Below, piece by piece: positions 17,951 to 27,335 of a stretch of DNA of 34,038 nucleotides. Position numbers and translations under genes: made by a program. The first letter of the stretch is position 1. Each line of letters begins with the position of its first letter. This DNA is from MED-G16 sp964467915 (GTDB lineage: Bacteria; Bacteroidota; Bacteroidia; Cytophagales; MED-G16): contig CAYXSW010000018.1 of assembly GCA_964467915.1 (NCBI GenBank), positions 1-34,038 of the forward strand, read 5' to 3'. The notes under the pieces are model-generated. The model was not told the origin of the DNA. It saw only the letters and a list, made by a program, of their open reading frames with translations, and made no database searches.

Positions 17951-20900
17951 GTTTTTTTTTCATTTTCTTTTAATTACCATAATCATATCATGTTCTGAAA
18001 AAGAAATAAAATTATTTGAGGAGGTTTCTTCATATGAATCTGGAATAGATTTTGAAAACAAGCTTTTTTTTAAGGAAGACTTTAACATTTTTACTTACAG
18101 AAATTATTATAATGGAGGAGGTGTAGGGTTAGGCGATATAAATAATGATGGTCTTTTAGATATTTATTTTACATCAAATCTTAATCAAAATAAACTTTAT
18201 TTAAATAAAGGAAACTTTCGTTTTGAAGATATTACAGCAACTGCTAAAGTTGGAGGCAGTAAATCTTGGAGCACTGGTGTGAGTATTGTCGATATTAATT
18301 CTGATGGTTTATTGGACATATACGTGTCTAACTCTGGAGATATTAAAGGTGATAATAAACAAAATGAGCTTTTTATTAATAATGGTGATTTAACTTTTAC
18401 TGAGATGGCAAAGGATTATGGTTTAGATGACAGAGGTTATTCTACTCACGCAGCATTTTTTGATTTTGATAAAGACGGTGATCTGGATTGCTATTTATTA
18501 AATAATTCATATAAAGGTGGCTTTAGGATAACAAGTATAGGAAAAGACCAAAGACCAGTCCGTGATGAAGTAGGGGGGGATAAATTATTTTTAAATGATA
18601 ACGGCAAATTCAAAGATATTAGTGAGAAAGCTGGGATTTATGGAAGTGTAATAGGATTTGGATTAGGAGTCACGGTCGGTGACGCAAATAATGATGGTTG
18701 GATGGACATATACGTGTCTAATGACTTTTTTGAAAGGGATTATTTATACCTTAATAACAGAGATGGGACTTTTTCTGAGAGTCTTGAAGATATGATTAAA
18801 AGTATTAGTGCAGCATCAATGGGAGCAGATATGGCAGACATAAATAATGATGGATTTTCAGAAATTTTTGTTACAGATATGTTGCCAGAATCTGATGAGA
18901 GAATTAAAACAGTTACTACTTTTGATAGTTGGGATAGACATCAATTTATTAAATCAAGTGGTTACTGGAATCAGTACACAAGAAATACACTTCAGTTAAA
19001 TAATGGAAATTCTACATTTAGCGAAATTGGTAGATTGGCTGGTGTTGAGGCTACAGATTGGAGTTGGGGAGCACTGATGTTTGATTTTCAGAATGATGGT
19101 AATAAGGATATTTTTGTTGCAAATGGAATATACCAAGATTTAACTGATCAAGATTTTTTACAATATGTTACTCAGGAAGAAGTAATTAATCAGATTGCTT
19201 CTCCAGGAAGTGTAGACTTTCAGAAGTTGATTGATTTGATACCAAGTGTTCCTATTTCTAATTATGCTTTTGAGAACCGTGGAGATCTTGACTTCATCAA
19301 TCAAACTGAAGCGCTTGGTCTAAGTAAACCTAGTTTCTCTAATGGTTCAGCTTATGGAGACCTTGACAATGACGGTGATTATGATTTGGTAGTAAATAAT
19401 GTAAACATGAAAGCATTTGTTTACAGAAATAATACAGATATTTTATATCCTCAAAACAGTTATGTAAAACTAAAATTAGTAGGAGATCAAAGTAATATTG
19501 ACGCAATTGGTTCATCAGTAACTCTATATTCGGATAGGTCTAAATTTTATTTAGAACAAATGCCAATCCGCGGTTTTCAGTCAACGGTTGATAATAATTT
19601 AATTTTTGGTATTGGTGATAATGTTAACGTTGATTCTTTAGTAATAAGATGGCATGATGGATCTTACTCTAAAAAATATAATATTTTAATAAATACTCTT
19701 TCCTCTATTAGTATAAAGGATGAAAGTTCACTTTCTTCAATAAATTCTGAGAATGATAAAAAAGTTTTTAATGATCTATCTAATCAGTATATAAGTCATA
19801 TTCATAAAGAAAATAATTTTGTAGATTTTGATCGTGACAGATTGCTTTTTCATATGACCTCTTCAGAAGGCTCGTGCATATGCGAAGGAGATATAAATAA
19901 TGATGGCTTTAATGATCTTTATATAGGTGGTGCAAAAGGTTATCCCGGGACTTTATATCTATATGATAATTTAAAATTTATTAAATATGATGTGCCATTA
20001 TTAGCTCAAGATAAAGAATCTGAAGATACAGATTGTATTTTTTTCGATGCGAATTCTGACGGTTTCCTTGACCTATATGTGACTAGTGGAGGAAATGAAT
20101 TTTCAATGTATTCAACTGAACTAAGAGATCGTCTATATTTTAATAAAAAAAATAATTTCTATAAATCAGATCAAATTTTCCCCGCTGGGTTATTTGAAAG
20201 CTCTTCTGTTGTGAAAAATATTGATATTGATCAAGATGGGGACCAAGATTTATTTGTAGGAACAAGACTTGTACCTCAGAAATATGGCCTTCCCTCAAAT
20301 GGATATATACTTGAAAATGATGGAGAAGGTAATTTTATTAATGTAACAGATTCTATTGCGCCTGATCTAAACAAAATAGGAATGATTACAGATGCTAGTT
20401 TTATTGATTATGAAAATGATGGGGATAGTGATTTATTAGTAGTTGGTCATTGGATGCCAATTATATTATTAGAGAATGATAATGGATTTTTTAAAATTAA
20501 AAAAATTGATCAGTTGAATAATACTAATGGGTGGTGGAATACTATAAAAGTTCAAGATATAAATGATGATGGATTTAATGATTTTATTGTTGGAAATCAT
20601 GGTAATAATTCAAGATTTAGAGCAAGTATATCTAAACCTATTTCGATGTATGTCAATGATTTTGATGATAATAACAGTATAGAACAAGTTATTTTTCAGT
20701 ATAATGGTGATAGCTCCTATACAGTAGCATTAAGACATGACTTAGTTATGCAAATGCCAACTTTAAAAAAGAAATATCTTAAGTACAACAGTTATAAAAA
20801 CCAAACTGCAAATGATATTTTCCCATTCTCTAAAATTAAATCAAGTCAAATTAATTATGTTTATAATCTTAAGACCTCATTATTTATTAATAATAAAGGG

Positions 20901-21230
20901 AATTTTAAATCTGTAGAACTTCCTATACAATCTCAGTTCTCAACAGTTCACGCAATAGAAATTGAGGATGTTAATCAAGATGGTATCAAAGATATAATTT
21001 TAGGAGGTAACTTATATGATGTGAAGCCTGAAGTAGGAAGATATGATGCTAATTATGGTCAAGTGTTTTTAGGGGAGAATGGGTTGCAATTTAATGCAAT
21101 ATCTTCATTAAAGTCAGGGTTGTTATTTAAGGGGCAGGTAAGAGATTTTTCAAAAATTAATAATATTGATGATAAAAACTTACTATTAGTTTTGAATAAT
21201 AATGATACTCTTCAAACTTACTCTTATTAA
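17943..21230 (+). CDS. FG-GAP/VCBS-repeat and ASPIC/UnbV lipoprotein, paralogue 2
   Basis: 1,095 residues, lipobox ISC with C17. Same plan as paralogue 1. Seven Ca-type loops (DINNDGLLD, DINSDGLLD, DFDKDGDLD, DANNDGWMD, DINNDGFSE, DFQNDGNKD, DLDNDGDYD) come first, then the ASPIC/UnbV part (IDAIGSSVTLY, MPIRGFQST, LIFGIGDNV), then seven more loops ending with DVNQDGIKD. Shared linker NFVDFDRDRLLFHM just before the second propeller. It is closer to paralogue 1 than to paralogue 3: for example both have a Cys-x-Cys (CIC here, CTC there) at the first blade of the second propeller. A 19-base exact internal repeat marks blades 2 and 4. The stop is directly followed by the next start with no gap. 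No catalytic residues are recognisable. Confidence 0.88.
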   Translation: MNKFFFHFLLITIIISCSEKEIKLFEEVSSYESGIDFENKLFFKEDFNIFTYRNYYNGGGVGLGDINNDGLLDIYFTSNLNQNKLYLNKGNFRFEDITATAKVGGSKSWSTGVSIVDINSDGLLDIYVSNSGDIKGDNKQNELFINNGDLTFTEMAKDYGLDDRGYSTHAAFFDFDKDGDLDCYLLNNSYKGGFRITSIGKDQRPVRDEVGGDKLFLNDNGKFKDISEKAGIYGSVIGFGLGVTVGDANNDGWMDIYVSNDFFERDYLYLNNRDGTFSESLEDMIKSISAASMGADMADINNDGFSEIFVTDMLPESDERIKTVTTFDSWDRHQFIKSSGYWNQYTRNTLQLNNGNSTFSEIGRLAGVEATDWSWGALMFDFQNDGNKDIFVANGIYQDLTDQDFLQYVTQEEVINQIASPGSVDFQKLIDLIPSVPISNYAFENRGDLDFINQTEALGLSKPSFSNGSAYGDLDNDGDYDLVVNNVNMKAFVYRNNTDILYPQNSYVKLKLVGDQSNIDAIGSSVTLYSDRSKFYLEQMPIRGFQSTVDNNLIFGIGDNVNVDSLVIRWHDGSYSKKYNILINTLSSISIKDESSLSSINSENDKKVFNDLSNQYISHIHKENNFVDFDRDRLLFHMTSSEGSCICEGDINNDGFNDLYIGGAKGYPGTLYLYDNLKFIKYDVPLLAQDKESEDTDCIFFDANSDGFLDLYVTSGGNEFSMYSTELRDRLYFNKKNNFYKSDQIFPAGLFESSSVVKNIDIDQDGDQDLFVGTRLVPQKYGLPSNGYILENDGEGNFINVTDSIAPDLNKIGMITDASFIDYENDGDSDLLVVGHWMPIILLENDNGFFKIKKIDQLNNTNGWWNTIKVQDINDDGFNDFIVGNHGNNSRFRASISKPISMYVNDFDDNNSIEQVIFQYNGDSSYTVALRHDLVMQMPTLKKKYLKYNSYKNQTANDIFPFSKIKSSQINYVYNLKTSLFINNKGNFKSVELPIQSQFSTVHAIEIEDVNQDGIKDIILGGNLYDVKPEVGRYDANYGQVFLGENGLQFNAISSLKSGLLFKGQVRDFSKINNIDDKNLLLVLNNNDTLQTYSY

Positions 21231-24200
21231 ATGAATATTCGATTTTCATTATTATTAATACTATCTACTTTATTTTCTTCCTGTGATAAGAATGAAAAGT
21301 TATTTTATAAATTTTCTCCAAACGAGTCAAATATCTATTTTAAAAACCAACTCGTTGAAAATGAAAAGTTTAACCTAATTGAGTATTTATATTTTTATAA
21401 TGGAGGAGGTGTAGCTACAGGTGATGTTAATAATGACGGATTAGTTGATATTTATTTTGTCTCAAATCAGGGTAAAAACAGGTTATATTTAAATAAAGGA
21501 AATTTCAAATTTGAAGATATTTCTAAAAGTTCAGGAGTAGAGTCCTTTGGTGAATGGAAGACAGGTGTTAGCATGGTAGATGTAAATGGTGATGGGTATC
21601 TTGATATTTATCAAACTAGATTAGGAGGGTATAAAAATATTAGAGGTAAAAATGAGTTATTTATAAATAATGGAAATCTAACATTTACAGAAAGTGCTAA
21701 AGAATATGGTCTTGATTTTCAGGGATTTTCTACACATTCTGCGTTTTTTGATTATGATTCTGACGGAGACCTCGATGTTTATTTACTAAATCATTCTGTT
21801 CATACTGAAAGAAGTTATGGTAATTCAAAACTTAGATATGAAAGAAATGAAAAGTCTGGAGATAAACTGTACAGAAATGAGATAAGTAATGGAAAAAATA
21901 TTTTTACTGATGTCTCTGAGGAGTCTGGAATACTAGGAAGTAATATAGGTTATGGTCTAGGAATCTCAATTAGTGATGTTAATCGTGATGGATGTGATGA
22001 TATATATATATCAAATGACTTTAGAGAAAATGATTATTTATACATTAATAATTGTGATGGAACTTTTACAGAGAATTTAGAAAAAAATATAAATTATACA
22101 TCTAGATTTTCAATGGGAAATGACATATCAGATATCAATAATGATTTATATCCTGACATATTTGTTCTTGATATGCTTCCAAAAGATGAAAAAATACTAA
22201 AAAGTTCTGCTGGAGATGACTCATATGAAATATATAAATTGAAACTTGGATTTGGATTCAACAAACAATTTGCCAGAAATACTTTACAGCTAAATAATGG
22301 AAATAATTCATTTTCAGAAGTTTCTCAATTATTAGGTATTCATGCTACTGACTGGAGCTGGTCAACTTTAATGGAGGATTTTGATATTGATGGCAATGTA
22401 GATGTTTATATATCAAATGGTATTGTTAAAAGACCAAATGATATGGATTATATAAATTTTTTATCTAATGAAAAAATCAAAAGTGGTCTTGTTCAAAATC
22501 CAGAATTAAATAACAAGGAATTATTGAATGAGATGCCTGACGGAAAAGTTTCTAATTATGCTTTCAAAAACTTATCGAACTTACAATTTGAAGACGTCTC
22601 AAAAGATTGGGGGCTTGATTATGAAGGGTATTCCAATGGAGCTACATATGATGATTTTGATAACGATGGGGATCAAGACTTAGTAATAAATAATATAAAT
22701 GACTACTCATTTATTTATAAAAATAATTCTAGAGATAATAATCTAGGTAATTATTTGAATATAGAGTTCCATGGAAAAAAATTTAACCTTAATGGTATTG
22801 GAGCTAAGGTTACATTATGGTTCGATGATAAGATAATTTATAAGGAAAACTTTTTGAATAGGGGGTTTATGTCTAGTAAATCTTCCGGTTTAAATTTTGG
22901 GTTAGGTAAATCTTCGATGATAGACTCTTTAGAAGTGATATGGTCTTCAAAAAAATCACAAAAATTATATTCAATAGATGTGAATAAAACCATTTCTCTG
23001 TTTGAAGATAATGCTCTTGAATTATTTGAAAATAAGAAAGAAAATTCTATTATATTTTATGATTTATCAAATAAAAATTTGATTGAATATAAGCATAAAG
23101 AAAATATTTTTAATGACTTCAATAGAGAAGCCTTAATCCCTTACATGATCTCTAAAGAAGGTCCTGCAATAGCCGTAGGGGATATAAATAATGATGAGAT
23201 ATTAGATGTTTATATTGGATCTCCTTCTTTTCAAGAGTCAAAACTTTTCTTTGGTAATAAAACAGGGAATTATCAGTTAAGCGAACAAATAAGTATAGAG
23301 AAAGATTCTCTTTCTGAAGATGTAGATGCCCTATTTTTTGATGCAGATAATGATGGGGATTTAGATTTATATGTGATTAGTGCTGGTAATGAATTTTCAG
23401 TTAACTCTAATAGTGTCAAGGACAGGATGTATTTTAATCATGCTGGAGTTTTTAAAAAGAAAGAAAAATTAGTTCAGATTAATCAACATAATTCTGTTGT
23501 AAAAAATTATGATTATGATAATGATGGTGACGAAGATCTTTTCGTAGGAGGAAGGGTTATCCCTGGTAAGTATGGGATCTCACCAAAAAGTTATTTGTTA
23601 AATAATGACGGTAAAGGGAATTTTAAAATAGATAAAATTTTTAGCGATTTGGGAATGGTAACAGACGCAAAATGGGATGATATCAGTGGTGATGGTATTA
23701 AGGATTTAATTATATGTGGAGATTGGAATAGTATAAATGTTTTTAATAACAAAAATGGAGAACTTAGTATTGATTCTGCATTTATTGGCAGGTCATTAAA
23801 TGGTTGGTGGTTCTCAATTGAAACAGCTGATTTAAATAATGATGGTAAGATGGATATTGTTGCTGGTAATCTAGGAAACAATTCTAAATTAAGACCATCT
23901 AATAAAGCTGAAGTTTCAATGTATATTGATGATTTTGATAACAACTCTAGATTGGAACATATTATTACGTATCAAAAAAAATATAAAGAATATCCTATTG
24001 CTAATAAAGATGAATTAACAAAACAACTTAATTATTTAAATAGAGATTTTTTTTATTATAAAGATTTTGCTGGATTAGATATTAGAGAAATATTCTCTGA
24101 AAAATCTTTATCAAGTAGTCAAAAGTTATCAGTAAATAATTTTAATTCTATAGTTTTATTAAATAATGGAAGTACATTTAAAATAATAGAATTACCTTTA

Positions 24201-24509
24201 TTAGCTCAGGTATCACCCATTAGAGATATACAGATATTAGACTATAACGATGACGGAAATATAGATTTGCTATTATTTGGGAATAACTCTAATGTTTCAC
24301 CTTTTTTTGGTTCATTTGATTCAAATTTTGGTGTGCTTTTAAAAGGAGAAGGTGATGGTAATTTTCAATATATCAACCAGTTTAGATCTGGTTTGAAGAT
24401 AAGAGGGGATGTAGTAAAAGTTTTGCCATTAGATAAAAATAAATCTAAATTTGTTCTTGGAATAAATGATGATAATATCTCGATAATAAGTTTAGTAAAT
24501 GAAAAGTAA
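21231..24509 (+). CDS. FG-GAP/VCBS-repeat and ASPIC/UnbV lipoprotein, paralogue 3
   Basis: 1,092 residues, lipobox FSSC with C18. Again seven loops, ASPIC/UnbV module (LNGIGAKVTLW, LNRGFMSSKSS, LNFGLGKSS) and seven loops. It is the most divergent of the three: several loops have lost canonical residues (DINNDLYPD, DINNDEILD, DISGDGIKD), the CxC pair is replaced by Ala-Ile-Ala, and the linker reads IFNDFNREALIPYM. The conserved non-canonical 13th loop is DFDNNSRLE. The divergence suggests a changed ligand rather than a recent copy. Its end overlaps the PAP2/haloperoxidase-type gene by 11 bases. The acidic loops need calcium to fold in related propellers, which fits sea water; marine origin is an inference. 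Confidence 0.88.
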   Translation: MNIRFSLLLILSTLFSSCDKNEKLFYKFSPNESNIYFKNQLVENEKFNLIEYLYFYNGGGVATGDVNNDGLVDIYFVSNQGKNRLYLNKGNFKFEDISKSSGVESFGEWKTGVSMVDVNGDGYLDIYQTRLGGYKNIRGKNELFINNGNLTFTESAKEYGLDFQGFSTHSAFFDYDSDGDLDVYLLNHSVHTERSYGNSKLRYERNEKSGDKLYRNEISNGKNIFTDVSEESGILGSNIGYGLGISISDVNRDGCDDIYISNDFRENDYLYINNCDGTFTENLEKNINYTSRFSMGNDISDINNDLYPDIFVLDMLPKDEKILKSSAGDDSYEIYKLKLGFGFNKQFARNTLQLNNGNNSFSEVSQLLGIHATDWSWSTLMEDFDIDGNVDVYISNGIVKRPNDMDYINFLSNEKIKSGLVQNPELNNKELLNEMPDGKVSNYAFKNLSNLQFEDVSKDWGLDYEGYSNGATYDDFDNDGDQDLVINNINDYSFIYKNNSRDNNLGNYLNIEFHGKKFNLNGIGAKVTLWFDDKIIYKENFLNRGFMSSKSSGLNFGLGKSSMIDSLEVIWSSKKSQKLYSIDVNKTISLFEDNALELFENKKENSIIFYDLSNKNLIEYKHKENIFNDFNREALIPYMISKEGPAIAVGDINNDEILDVYIGSPSFQESKLFFGNKTGNYQLSEQISIEKDSLSEDVDALFFDADNDGDLDLYVISAGNEFSVNSNSVKDRMYFNHAGVFKKKEKLVQINQHNSVVKNYDYDNDGDEDLFVGGRVIPGKYGISPKSYLLNNDGKGNFKIDKIFSDLGMVTDAKWDDISGDGIKDLIICGDWNSINVFNNKNGELSIDSAFIGRSLNGWWFSIETADLNNDGKMDIVAGNLGNNSKLRPSNKAEVSMYIDDFDNNSRLEHIITYQKKYKEYPIANKDELTKQLNYLNRDFFYYKDFAGLDIREIFSEKSLSSSQKLSVNNFNSIVLLNNGSTFKIIELPLLAQVSPIRDIQILDYNDDGNIDLLLFGNNSNVSPFFGSFDSNFGVLLKGEGDGNFQYINQFRSGLKIRGDVVKVLPLDKNKSKFVLGINDDNISIISLVNEK

Positions 24510-25851
24510 AACCTTTTTTTTAATATTTATTTTTCAGTTATTTACTTCGTGTTCATCTTATGAAAAATACAGGAATAATATAGACTTTTATAATAATCCG
24601 GATTTATTTCATAGATCCATGCAGAAACTTACTGATATAGTTGTATATGATATCTTTTCTCCACCCGTAGCATCTAGAATTTATGTTTATCCAAGTATAG
24701 CTGCTTATGAAGTATTAATTAACGATTATCCTAATTATAAAAGCTTATCAGGTCAAATCAATGGATTAAATGCTATTCCTAAACCTGATTTTAATAAAGA
24801 ATATTCATTTCCAATTGCTAGTATTTATGCTTTTATCACAGTTGGAAAAGATCTTATTTTTTCAGAAAATAAAATAATTTCTTTTGAAGAAGAATTATTC
24901 AATGAATTTCAAGAAGAAGGGGTCCCAACAGATATTTTAGAGAGGTCAATAGACTATGGCTCAGAAGTTGCGAATCACATAAAGAAATGGTATGAGAAAG
25001 ATAATTATAAGCAGACTAGATCTTTCCCTAAGTATACAATTCAAAGAGATAACAAAAAATCTTGGAAACCAACTCCACCAGATTATATGGAGGGAATTGA
25101 ACCGCATTGGAATAAAATAAGAACACTAGTTGTTGATTCTTCTGATCAATTTATGATTCAACCTCCTCCCAAATTTAGCTTAGATGAAAACTCTAAGTTT
25201 TTTAGAGATTTGATAGAAGTTTATGAAATAGGAAATAATCTAACGGGTGAAGAGAAAGAGATAGCAAGTTTTTGGGATTGTAATCCATATGTTTCTCATC
25301 ATAAAGGACACGCAATGTTTGCAACAAAAAAAATTACACCAGGAGGACATTGGATTGGCATAACAAAGATTGTTTCTAAAAAGGCTGAACTGAACCTTAT
25401 GGAAACTATTTATACTTATACAATGGTTTCAATTGGATTATTTGATGCTTTTATAATTTGTTGGGATGAGAAATGGAGAAGTATATTGATTAGGCCTGAA
25501 ACAGTTATAAACGAATACGTAGATGAAGACTGGATACCATTTCTACAGACTCCACCTTTTCCAGAATATACTTCAGGACATTCTGTTATCTCAAGATCAG
25601 CTGCTCATATACTAACTCATATTTTGGGTGATAATTTTGAATTTCTTGATACTACAGAAGAAGCTTATGGTTTACCTTCTAGAAACTTTAGATCATTTTT
25701 TCATGCATCAGAAGAAGCAGCAATTAGTAGAATATATGGGGGGATACATTATATGCCTGCAATTACGTATGGTGTAGTGCAGGGAGAGAAGGTTGGTGAT
25801 TATGTAATTCAAAATCTTAATTTAACAAATAACCTAATTTCAAGAAAATAA
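24499..25851 (+). CDS. PAP2-superfamily lipoprotein, vanadium-haloperoxidase-like
   Basis: 450 residues; lipobox FTSC (C18). The PAP2/vanadate-binding triad of motifs is in the C-terminal third: K325-x6-R332-P333 (KWRSILIRP), YTSGHS (357-362, H361) and SRIYGGIH (410-417; R411, H417). These residues hold phosphate in acid phosphatases and vanadate in haloperoxidases. The acid-phosphatase consensus SRxxxxxHxxxD is not complete: the position four after H417 is Ala421. An N-terminal helical half of about 300 residues, longer than in simple PAP2 phosphatases, also resembles haloperoxidases. Activity is therefore open: halide oxidation, phosphatase, or another function. The gene overlaps the propeller gene before it and ends 2 bases before glpK, so it is part of the same transcript. 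Confidence 0.8.
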   Translation: MKSKTFFLIFIFQLFTSCSSYEKYRNNIDFYNNPDLFHRSMQKLTDIVVYDIFSPPVASRIYVYPSIAAYEVLINDYPNYKSLSGQINGLNAIPKPDFNKEYSFPIASIYAFITVGKDLIFSENKIISFEEELFNEFQEEGVPTDILERSIDYGSEVANHIKKWYEKDNYKQTRSFPKYTIQRDNKKSWKPTPPDYMEGIEPHWNKIRTLVVDSSDQFMIQPPPKFSLDENSKFFRDLIEVYEIGNNLTGEEKEIASFWDCNPYVSHHKGHAMFATKKITPGGHWIGITKIVSKKAELNLMETIYTYTMVSIGLFDAFIICWDEKWRSILIRPETVINEYVDEDWIPFLQTPPFPEYTSGHSVISRSAAHILTHILGDNFEFLDTTEEAYGLPSRNFRSFFHASEEAAISRIYGGIHYMPAITYGVVQGEKVGDYVIQNLNLTNNLISRK

Positions 25852-25853
25852 AG

Positions 25854-27335
25854 TTGAAGTATATTGTCGCATTAGATCAGGGAACTACAAGCTCAAGAGC
25901 CATTTTAATAGATTCTGAAGGTAATTTGATTAGTATAAAACAAAAAGAATTTAATCAAATTTTTCCTAAACAAGGGTGGGTAGAGCATGATCCAATAGAA
26001 ATTTTGAAAACTCAGTTAGAGGTCTTCAATCAGTTATTGTCTGAAAATAATGTTAGCGCAGAAGATATAATCAGTTTAGGAATAACTAATCAAAGAGAAA
26101 CTGTTTTGTTATGGGATAGACAAACAGGTAAGCCATTATATAATGCTATAGTGTGGCAAGATAAAAGAACATCTGACATATGTCAAAAAATGAAAGAAGA
26201 TGGTCTAGAAACCTATGTTAAAGAGAATACCGGTTTAGTAATTGATGCTTATTTCTCTGGGACCAAGATTAAATGGATAATGGATAATGTAGAAGGTGTG
26301 AAATCAAAAATAAATCAAAATAAAGTTCTTTGTGGCACAATTGATTCGTGGCTTATTTATAATTTAACCTCTTTTAAAAGTCATGTCACAGATCAGACAA
26401 ATGCCTCGAGAACAATGATATATAATATAAAAAACTTGACATGGGATGAAAAAATTCTCAATTATTTGGGAATACCAAATACTATACTTCCCAAAGTTCA
26501 AATGTCATCTTCAAATTTTGGATCATTTAACTATAAGGGTGTAAGTATTCCTATCAATGGAGTTGCGGGAGATCAACAATCTGCTTTATTTGGTCAAGCT
26601 TGCTTTGAAGATGGGATGGTAAAAAACACCTATGGCACTGGTTGCTTTCTTTTAATGAATACAGGAAACAATCTTAAATTGTCTCAAAACGGATTAATAA
26701 CAACAATTGCATGTTCAACTGATGAAAAAGTAACTTATGCCCTAGAAGGGAGTGTTTTTATTGCTGGTGCTGCAATTCAATGGTTAAGAGATTCATTAGG
26801 TTTAATAAAAAATGCTAATGAGACTGAAGACATTGCTAAATCTCTTGATGATCTTAAAGACATTTATGTTGTCCCTGCATTTGCTGGCCTGGGTGCTCCA
26901 TATTGGGATATGTATTCTCGAGGTGCAATTTTTGGATTAACTAGAGATACAGGAAAAGACCATATTATTAAAGCTACTTTAGAGTCTTTAGCTTATCAAA
27001 CAAGAGATATTATTGATGTGATGCAGAAAGATGCAAACATCAAGTTGTCTTCTTTAAAAGTTGATGGTGGAGCATGTATGAACAATTACTTGATGCAATT
27101 TCAATCCGACATTCTTGATAGTGTTGTGATAAGACCTGATGTTATTGAGACTACAGCAATGGGTGCAGGGTATTTAGCTGGTATTTACAGCGGTATTTGG
27201 GATGAGGAAAAAATAAAATCTTTACAAAAAATAAATAAAACTTTTTCACCTCAAATAGATGAAAATAAAAGGGCCAAGATTTATAATGGTTGGAATAAGG
27301 CCGTTAAAAGAACTTTCAATTGGCTAGAAAAATAA
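25854..27335 (+). CDS. glpK: Glycerol kinase
   Basis: 493 residues, full length. Transfers the gamma-phosphate of ATP to glycerol to give glycerol-3-phosphate in the cytoplasm. FGGY-family landmarks are DQGTTSSRA (8-16), ITNQRET, VWQDKRT, KNTYGTGCFLLMNTG, FAGLGAPYWD and KVDGGACMNN. The FGGY signature YWDMYSRGAIFGLTR, with the glycerol-type residues, makes glycerol the best substrate over other polyols. The start is TTG at 25854, 2 bases after the preceding stop; no ATG lies near enough to make the ATP-binding strand complete. glpD overlaps the end by 16 bases. No glpR-type repressor is in the window. Confidence 0.95.
   Translation: MKYIVALDQGTTSSRAILIDSEGNLISIKQKEFNQIFPKQGWVEHDPIEILKTQLEVFNQLLSENNVSAEDIISLGITNQRETVLLWDRQTGKPLYNAIVWQDKRTSDICQKMKEDGLETYVKENTGLVIDAYFSGTKIKWIMDNVEGVKSKINQNKVLCGTIDSWLIYNLTSFKSHVTDQTNASRTMIYNIKNLTWDEKILNYLGIPNTILPKVQMSSSNFGSFNYKGVSIPINGVAGDQQSALFGQACFEDGMVKNTYGTGCFLLMNTGNNLKLSQNGLITTIACSTDEKVTYALEGSVFIAGAAIQWLRDSLGLIKNANETEDIAKSLDDLKDIYVVPAFAGLGAPYWDMYSRGAIFGLTRDTGKDHIIKATLESLAYQTRDIIDVMQKDANIKLSSLKVDGGACMNNYLMQFQSDILDSVVIRPDVIETTAMGAGYLAGIYSGIWDEEKIKSLQKINKTFSPQIDENKRAKIYNGWNKAVKRTFNWLEK

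Noticed and set aside
23591..23944. 117-codon minus-strand frame in paralogue 3
   Set aside because: It is opposite the Ca-loop repeats; its Ser/Leu/Pro-rich product is what reverse reading of DG-repeat DNA gives.
14107..24509. Tandem propeller genes as integrin-like adhesins or toxins
   Set aside because: No adhesion, toxin or type IX C-terminal sorting domain was seen; they end without a recognisable CTD, and the lipobox already explains anchoring.
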